Shown: piece by piece, positions 59,001-64,000 of the stretch | Position numbering within the stretch: the stretch's first letter is position 1 | How the letters are laid out: every line of letters begins with the position of its first letter | Source of the DNA: Rhabdophis nuchalis | Lineage: Eukaryota; Chordata; Lepidosauria; Squamata; Natricidae | Assembly: GCA_039707465.1 (NCBI GenBank) | Contig: CM077646.1 | Coordinates: 77,834,715 to 77,898,714 of the forward strand | Direction of reading: 5' to 3' | Length of the DNA stretch: 64,000 bases | The notes under the pieces: model-generated | The model's input: only the letters and a program-made list of their open reading frames with translations | Databases searched by the model: none | What the model was told of the DNA's origin: nothing | Translations under genes and position numbers: made by a program

Positions 59001-62000
59001 AGTAAAATATGTTTCTCAAATTATTTATTTATTTATTTAATTAGATTTCTAGACCACCCCCTCTCCCCAAAGGGAAATTATGAAATGGACTCCATATGCC
59101 GATGACTTGCAGTTAGTCTTCACTTTCTTTCTGTTTCTCAGAAAAGGATTCAGGATGTTCTTTAATTTTTTAATATTGTTTTAACATTTTTGTCTCTTTA
59201 AAACAAATTTGCATTACTGCTCTGCCTTGATGAATCTTTTTGTGGACTACAGTAATAACTTTAAAGAATGTTAATATATACCGTGTTTTTTAGAGTATAA
59301 GACGCACCTTTTTCCCTCTAAAAGGCTGAAAATCTGGGTGTGTCTTATACATCGAATACAGCATTTTTTGCTCATGAAACCCTGCTCCTTCACTAAAATG
59401 GCCACACACATACCCTTATGGAGGCTTCCAGAGAGCTCCTGGGGGCTGGGGAGAGCAGAAATGAGCAAAAAACAGGGCGTTTTTGCCCCCCACCAGCCCC
59501 AGCAGCACTCTATAAGCCTCCATAAGGCCATGCCTGCTATTCTTTGACCAAAAAATGGCCCGTTTTCATGAAAAAAGCGCCGTTTTTCCTCATTTTGGCC
59601 CCCCACAGGAGCATTCTGCAAGCCCCCCCAAGGCTATTCATGCCTTTTATTTGAAAAAAAGGGTCCATTTTGGTGAAAAATGGGCCGTTTGGGGGAGGTT
59701 TGCAGAGTGCAAAAAGGGTTTTTTTCCCCTTTCGGAAAGCTGTTTACTTAGAGTGATTGATGAGAATTACGTTGGTGAAGTGCTGTGTCTGCAGAAACAA
59801 AGATTTGTTCCAAAGGTGGTCAGTGATTTCCTTCTCCAGCACATGGGTAAATACACCTGGAAACATCTACCACAACCTTCTCTCTCTCTCCCTACCTATC
59901 TACTGTATTTCTCTGTCTCTCTTTCTCTATTTTTCTCTCTCTCTCCCCCTACCTACCTACTGTATTTCTCTATCTCTCCCCTCTATCTACCTATCTACCT
60001 ACTCTCTCTCTCCCCACCTATCTACTGTATTTCTCTCTATTTCTCTCTCTCTATCCCTCTACCTACTTATCTATCTACACACACTCTCTCTCCCTACTTA
60101 CCTACCTACTGTATTTCTCTCTCTCTCTCTCCCCCTCTACCTACCTACCTACTGTATCTCTCTCTTTCTCCCCCTCCCTCCCTCAACCTACCTACCTACC
60201 TACTCTCTCTCTCTCCCTACCTTCCTACTGTATTTCTCTCTCTTTCTCTCCCTCTCTATCCCTCTAACTACCTACCTACTTTTTAAAAAAAAAATGCCTC
60301 TTGAAAACCTGGGTTTGTCTTCTCCTCCAAAAAATATGGTAATCACAGTAGAACACATAAAATTATTTTGGTATTTATTTTATTCATTAAAAATTTAAAA
60401 CCGGATTTTTCCAGAGCAGTTTAGCACACCAAGATAACATACATTATATGTATTGGTTACTGTTACAATAAAAACATGTATTTTATAGGTAAAAGGTGGA
60501 ATACAGCTAGTGCGTACCTTCGTCCTGCTTTATCACGTCCAAACTTGTCTGCAGAAGTCAGTACACTTGTTACAAAAGTTTTATTTGAGGGAACTAAAGC
60601 AATTGGTATTGAGTATATTAAAAATGGAGAAAAGAAAAAGGTAAGAATGTATGGTATTCTTTCTTCAACTCTGAAAAGCAAATCAACCAGCAATCAGCTT
60701 ATACTAACTTTTTTATTTCTGGCTCATTAGAGTTGCAGTAAAGCTTCTCATATTGTTGAAATAAGAGCAAATATAACTGACACTTAAATTCATGTCATGT
60801 ATTAATCTCAAGAAAGCACTGCAGTAACCTGATCAAAATATAATGGGTACCACTCCATTCTGCAGATGGAGTTAATTTCAGTTTTCCATTTAAGTTGGCT
60901 TTTGACTTAGCAGATCTCCCCCCTCCCAATAACTTCTAGAAATGAAATCCATATTGAATTGAAAATAGGCATTTCTTTAATTGAGAGTCCTATCATTTTA
61001 ATATTTTAAAGAAGGGGGGGGGAGTCTGTATTTACTAAGTTCTAATACTTTCCTTCAAACTTCAGAATACTTTTTAATACTTCTTGTGACATGTGAACCA
61101 AACTAGAACATATGAGAAGAAGGAGCCAGAACAGTATATCTTGTAGCAAGGAAAAAATCAAGAAAAGAAACAAAAACAATTACTATTGTAAGAATCATAA
61201 CAAAATTTACTGCTATTTAAAAGATCCATAAACCAGATGACAAAGAACAAATACTGTGAAGCTGTATGGTAACCAGCATAACAATAACAATAGCACTTAG
61301 ACTTAATGGTATATACTGTTTCACAGTGCTCTACAGCCCTCTCTAAGCAGTTTACAGTGTCAGCATATTGCCACCAACAGTGTGGAACCTCATTTTACTG
61401 ACATTGGAAGGCTGAGTCAATTTTGAGTCCGTCAGCATCAAGCTCCAGACTGAGGGCAGAGATTGCCTACAGAACTGCATTGTAACCATTGCACCACCAG
61501 GACTCTGTAGTTTAGTAAATAGCAATTTCGTGATCAACAGATTTGAAAATTTTATGAATCTTCAGGTTTTTTTCCTTTGATAATTGACTTTTTGTTATCT
61601 TGAAACCACCCTGCTGTTTTGAATGCCCCTTCACTATATTAATTTGGATCTTTCACAGATACTTTGTGTTTAAATTATTTTATTTAGTGATAGCAGCAAC
61701 TCGGGATGCAATTCTTTCACCTCTGGGTCCAGCTCATTTATCAATAAGTTCAATTGCAATAAGTTCAAGGCTTAAAATTAGGAAATCTTAATGATGACTT
61801 CTTATCAATTGGGAAAATAGTTTATTCCTGTTCTTTCTTTAAATAAATAAAAAATGGTAGTTCATAAGAAAAATTGTTTTCCTATGCCATAATTGCAATA
61901 CTATAAAAAGTAGTGTGAAAATTTTTGAAGAATGCATTACATTGTTAAAATTATACTGTGGAATTAGCCACGTTGTAATTGGATAAATCTAGCTAAATCT

Positions 62001-63448
62001 TTCAGTGCTATATTCCAATGTTCCTTGTAGACCACTATTGTTCTTTCAATGATAAGCTGGAACTGTAATAAAACACAGTAAAAATTATTTATTGTAAACT
62101 TTAAATTAGAAAGGATGATAACAGATGTGTGAAGGAAAATATATCATCATTCTTGGATAACTCTTTTTCAGAGAAATAAAGGATATCATTAGTCACTTGC
62201 AGATTTGTGCTGCCAGATGACTATTCAATAGAAGAATGTGAGAACTATATATATATGTATATAAATGTGAGAACTAAATATATATATAAATATATATTTG
62301 TTTTCGTAGATTTTCACGGGTGTAGGTATGCTGGCATTGCTGGCTTCGGGGATTTTCCCGTGTATATAGCATGGAGATGTTTATATATATATATATATAA
62401 ATCTTCAGAATGTGGGTTCTTTTGGATTGATACATGATGAAATTATTCTTTTGATTGATGATACAAAGCAAACATTTATTTTAATGGGATTATTTGAGTA
62501 ATTTGAGATACAGTTCAGGGGGAAAAGAGGCATTTTGTAAGGAGAACAATACATTATTTGCATTGATAAAAGCCTTTGATTCAGTATTAAATTTTGAAGA
62601 ATAATGTTAACAAGGAGAAAAGTTTAGCAAATAAATTTGGATGGACAGGAGTTGTTAGCATTGCTTAAGAAGAAAGTTTACTTAAAAATATAGGATGGAG
62701 CCTGTTTTAATAATTTCAAACTGTCTAGATTATAAAACTAGATATATCCCAAGGAATATGAAAACTGAGGATTACAAATCAATAACATTTTGTATTGACT
62801 TTAATTTATCAAAATTTAGTCTGATTACTGCTATTATTTTATTTCAGGTTTTTGCTAGTAAGGAAGTTATTTTAAGTGGTGGTGCCATAAATTCCCCACA
62901 GCTACTTATGCTATCTGGAGTTGGAAATGCAGATGATCTAAAAAAATTAGGAATCCCTGTTGTCTGCCATCTTTCAGGTGTGTATGATAGATTCAGTATA
63001 ACTCCATGTAAGATTGTGCTGGATTTGAAAGTAAAAACTGTTTAGAAGTTCATGGAGCCTCTGCCCAGAACTCCTTAAATCAGCCTTGTCCTTTCCTAGG
63101 ATGGGAATTCCCTTTTAGTAATCACATAATCCCCAGAAAGACCAATTTCATTTATAGAGTTGCAGACAAGTGCTGCATAGACACCTATGGGCACTTGAAA
63201 AGCCTTTCTACTTTTGGAATCAAACTGCTGCATTGTCCCAATTCCATACATTTGTAAGTATAGTAAATATTTGTAGTGTACATATATTGGACATTTCTTG
63301 TCATTTCTACTAGGGGTTGGCCAGAATCTCCAAGATCATTTGGAAGTATACATACAGCAAAAGTGCACTCAACCTCTTTCGCTGTATAAAGCACAAAAGC
63401 CTCTTCAGATGATCAAAATTGGTCTTGAATGGTTCTGGAAATCCACAG
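55326..63448 (+). CDS. CHDH: CHDH, choline dehydrogenase, 5' part
   Basis: Four coding exons in phase: 55326-56070, 60489-60640, 62848-62977 and 63314-63448, covering residues 1-387 of about 595; the rest lies beyond the window. In the family this inner-membrane mitochondrial GMC flavoprotein oxidises choline to betaine aldehyde, feeding betaine and one-carbon metabolism. Residues 1-50 are basic and Ser-rich, as a mitochondrial presequence would be. The FAD-binding GAGSAG is at 61-66, followed by [11 protein letters not shown] signature 1 ([19 protein letters not shown]) is at about 138-156 and signature 2 ([16 protein letters not shown]) at about 310. The ATG at 55326 is chosen because it follows an acceptor and UTR (55276-55325). 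Introns hold hAT, mariner and SINE repeats. No frame break. Confidence 0.95.
56396..56652. mobile_element. hAT-like nonautonomous element (relative of 23108)
   Basis: Starts CAGTGGTGGTTTCCTACCTG, ends CTACCAGAACCCACCCCTG. Shares GGCAGCAACCCAGGCCTGCC and CTGCGCATGTGCAGAA with the 23108 copy. Flanks TAATAATC and CAGTAATC are a weak duplication. Confidence 0.7.
56655..56818. repeat. Tigger-like repeat end
   Basis: TAATCCTCAATTTAATCCTC, TTTTTTTCAGTGCTATTGTA and GAATCGAGGACTACCAGTA are the landmarks of the mariner-class relic at 15110. Confidence 0.6.
57857..58087. mobile_element. Tc1/mariner (pogo/Tigger-like) MITE, second copy
   Basis: Starts CAGTAATCCCTCGTTTTTCG, ends AAAATGAGGGATCACTG, with TA on both sides. 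About 85-90% like 10072-10296 by eye. Confidence 0.82.
58548..59090. repeat. Mixed repeat remnants in CHDH intron
   Basis: A GGGGTTGGGGACCCCTGG end (58550-58567) matches the hAT type at 873. A squamate LINE-associated tail lies at 59025-59090 (ATTTATTTATTTAATTAGAT). Boundaries are not defined. Confidence 0.4.
59281..60339. mobile_element. TA-flanked DNA element with microsatellite core
   Basis: Left end CCGTGTTTTTTAGAGTATAA and right end (complement) CCATATTTTTTGGAGGAGAA are inverted, with TA outside both. The interior has GTATAAGACGCACC, a GC-moderate segment repeating AAAATGGCC..., and a (TCTC/ACCT)n tract from 59880 to 60280. The 59555-60286 and 59757-60398 ORFs are repeat translations. 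It lies in the first CHDH coding intron. Confidence 0.65.
60489..60640 (+). CDS. CHDH: CHDH second coding exon
   Basis: Acceptor TTTTATAG, donor AAAG/GTAAGA. Encodes [20 protein letters not shown] and [17 protein letters not shown]. Confidence 0.94.
60731..61280. other. CHDH intron, nothing recognised
   Basis: AT-rich intron sequence without exon or transposon signals. Confidence 0.5.
61285..61508 (-). repeat. Sauria-type SINE, reverse, diverged
   Basis: AACAATAGCACTTAGACTTA, TACAGCCCTCTCTAAGCAGT and TAACCATTGCACCACCAGGA mark tail, body and head complements. Confidence 0.82.
61510..62847. other. CHDH intron with (TA)n tracts
   Basis: (TA)n and ATATATAAA tracts at 62248-62400 flank a short TTTCACGGGTGTAGGTATGC...TTTTCCCGTG piece of an unnamed reptile repeat. 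Otherwise unremarkable. Confidence 0.45.
62848..62977 (+). CDS. CHDH: CHDH third coding exon, GMC signature 2
   Basis: Acceptor TTTTATTTCAG, donor TCAG/GTGTGT. Encodes [20 protein letters not shown] and [14 protein letters not shown]. Confidence 0.95.
63314..63448 (+). CDS. CHDH: CHDH fourth coding exon
   Basis: Acceptor TTTCTACTAG, donor ACAG/GTATGA. Encodes [20 protein letters not shown] and [13 protein letters not shown]. Phase 1 at both ends. Confidence 0.94.
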
Positions 63449-64000
63449 GTATGATTTAGAATTATATTTTGTTACATTCTCATTTTGGTAGAGATATAAA
63501 TCAGCTTTTAAAGTAAAGCTTTAATGAATGTGTTCGTTCATAATAGATTTTTCTTGTAGGTGATTCATTTGACACACTTTCATTCCAGATAAGGAAATCA
63601 AGGGTTTTTGAGAAGTTCAGACTACATTTGCAAGTAGCTTTACTTCACTGTTTTTTTAAAAAATGCATAGTTGTTAAATTGCTTGCAACAAGCAGGAAGT
63701 TCATGTTTCTAGAAATTTTAGATATTCTTGAGAATTCTAAGTTTTGTTGCAGCAAGACAAAGAATGCTTAGAATAGAAGCACAAATTACTATTGTTACTT
63801 GGTTTTCTTGTGTGCTGAACAATAACTCTAATAAAGTACTACGGCTATCCCATGTTAATAACATGCTCAACTGCAATAAATTTAGGACAGCTAGGCAATT
63901 GAAAATATATGTGAATGTATTATATATATATATTTAAATATTTTAAATCATCGAATAACATAAAAGCAATTGATCACAAATTACATTTTATGTTATTAAA

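Noticed and set aside
1..64000. CRISPR arrays, bacterial operons, rRNA or functional tRNA genes
   Set aside because: Short-period repeats are eukaryotic microsatellites and tRNA-like pieces are SINE heads; no supporting context.

Overview
The window reads as nuclear DNA of a squamate reptile, most likely a snake. The host genes are intron-rich and closely match vertebrate proteins. The repeats are typical of squamates: Sauria-type SINEs, CR1 3' tails, short L1 copies, hAT and SPIN elements, Helitrons and DIRS elements. No bacterial or organellar features were seen. The gene order ACTR8 - IL17RB - CHDH is the one found on human 3p21.

Layout. Positions 1544-8547 (+) hold the last five coding exons of ACTR8, a nuclear actin-related subunit of the INO80 remodeler. 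Positions 44801-10634 (-) hold a complete IL17RB gene, the receptor for IL-17B and IL-25. It has twelve coding exons joined in consistent phase, giving 1518 nt and 505 codons plus stop. Positions 55326-63448 (+) hold the first four coding exons of CHDH, the mitochondrial choline dehydrogenase; the gene continues beyond the right edge. ACTR8 and IL17RB lie tail to tail about 2 kb apart. IL17RB and CHDH are divergent, with a GC-rich, CpG-rich block at 53.0-53.7 kb as the likely CHDH promoter.

Most of the remaining sequence is transposon. Two tyrosine-recombinase retrotransposons of the DIRS group sit in IL17RB introns on either side of the 85-nt exon 9. The one at 16.6-22.4 kb (-) has three long open frames, near-identical inverted terminal repeats and an internal complementary region. 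The one at 23.5-29.4 kb (+) is decayed in gag and in the recombinase. Two Helitrons in opposite orientation (3281-5018 and 45939-49027) carry CR1 tails and expanded tetranucleotide tracts; the first lies inside an L1-like copy. Many hAT-type elements have readable 8-bp target duplications, including a SPIN-like copy and two GC-rich elements of about 1.4-1.6 kb in or beside IL17RB. The three host genes are neighbours by ancestral synteny and do not form a shared pathway.
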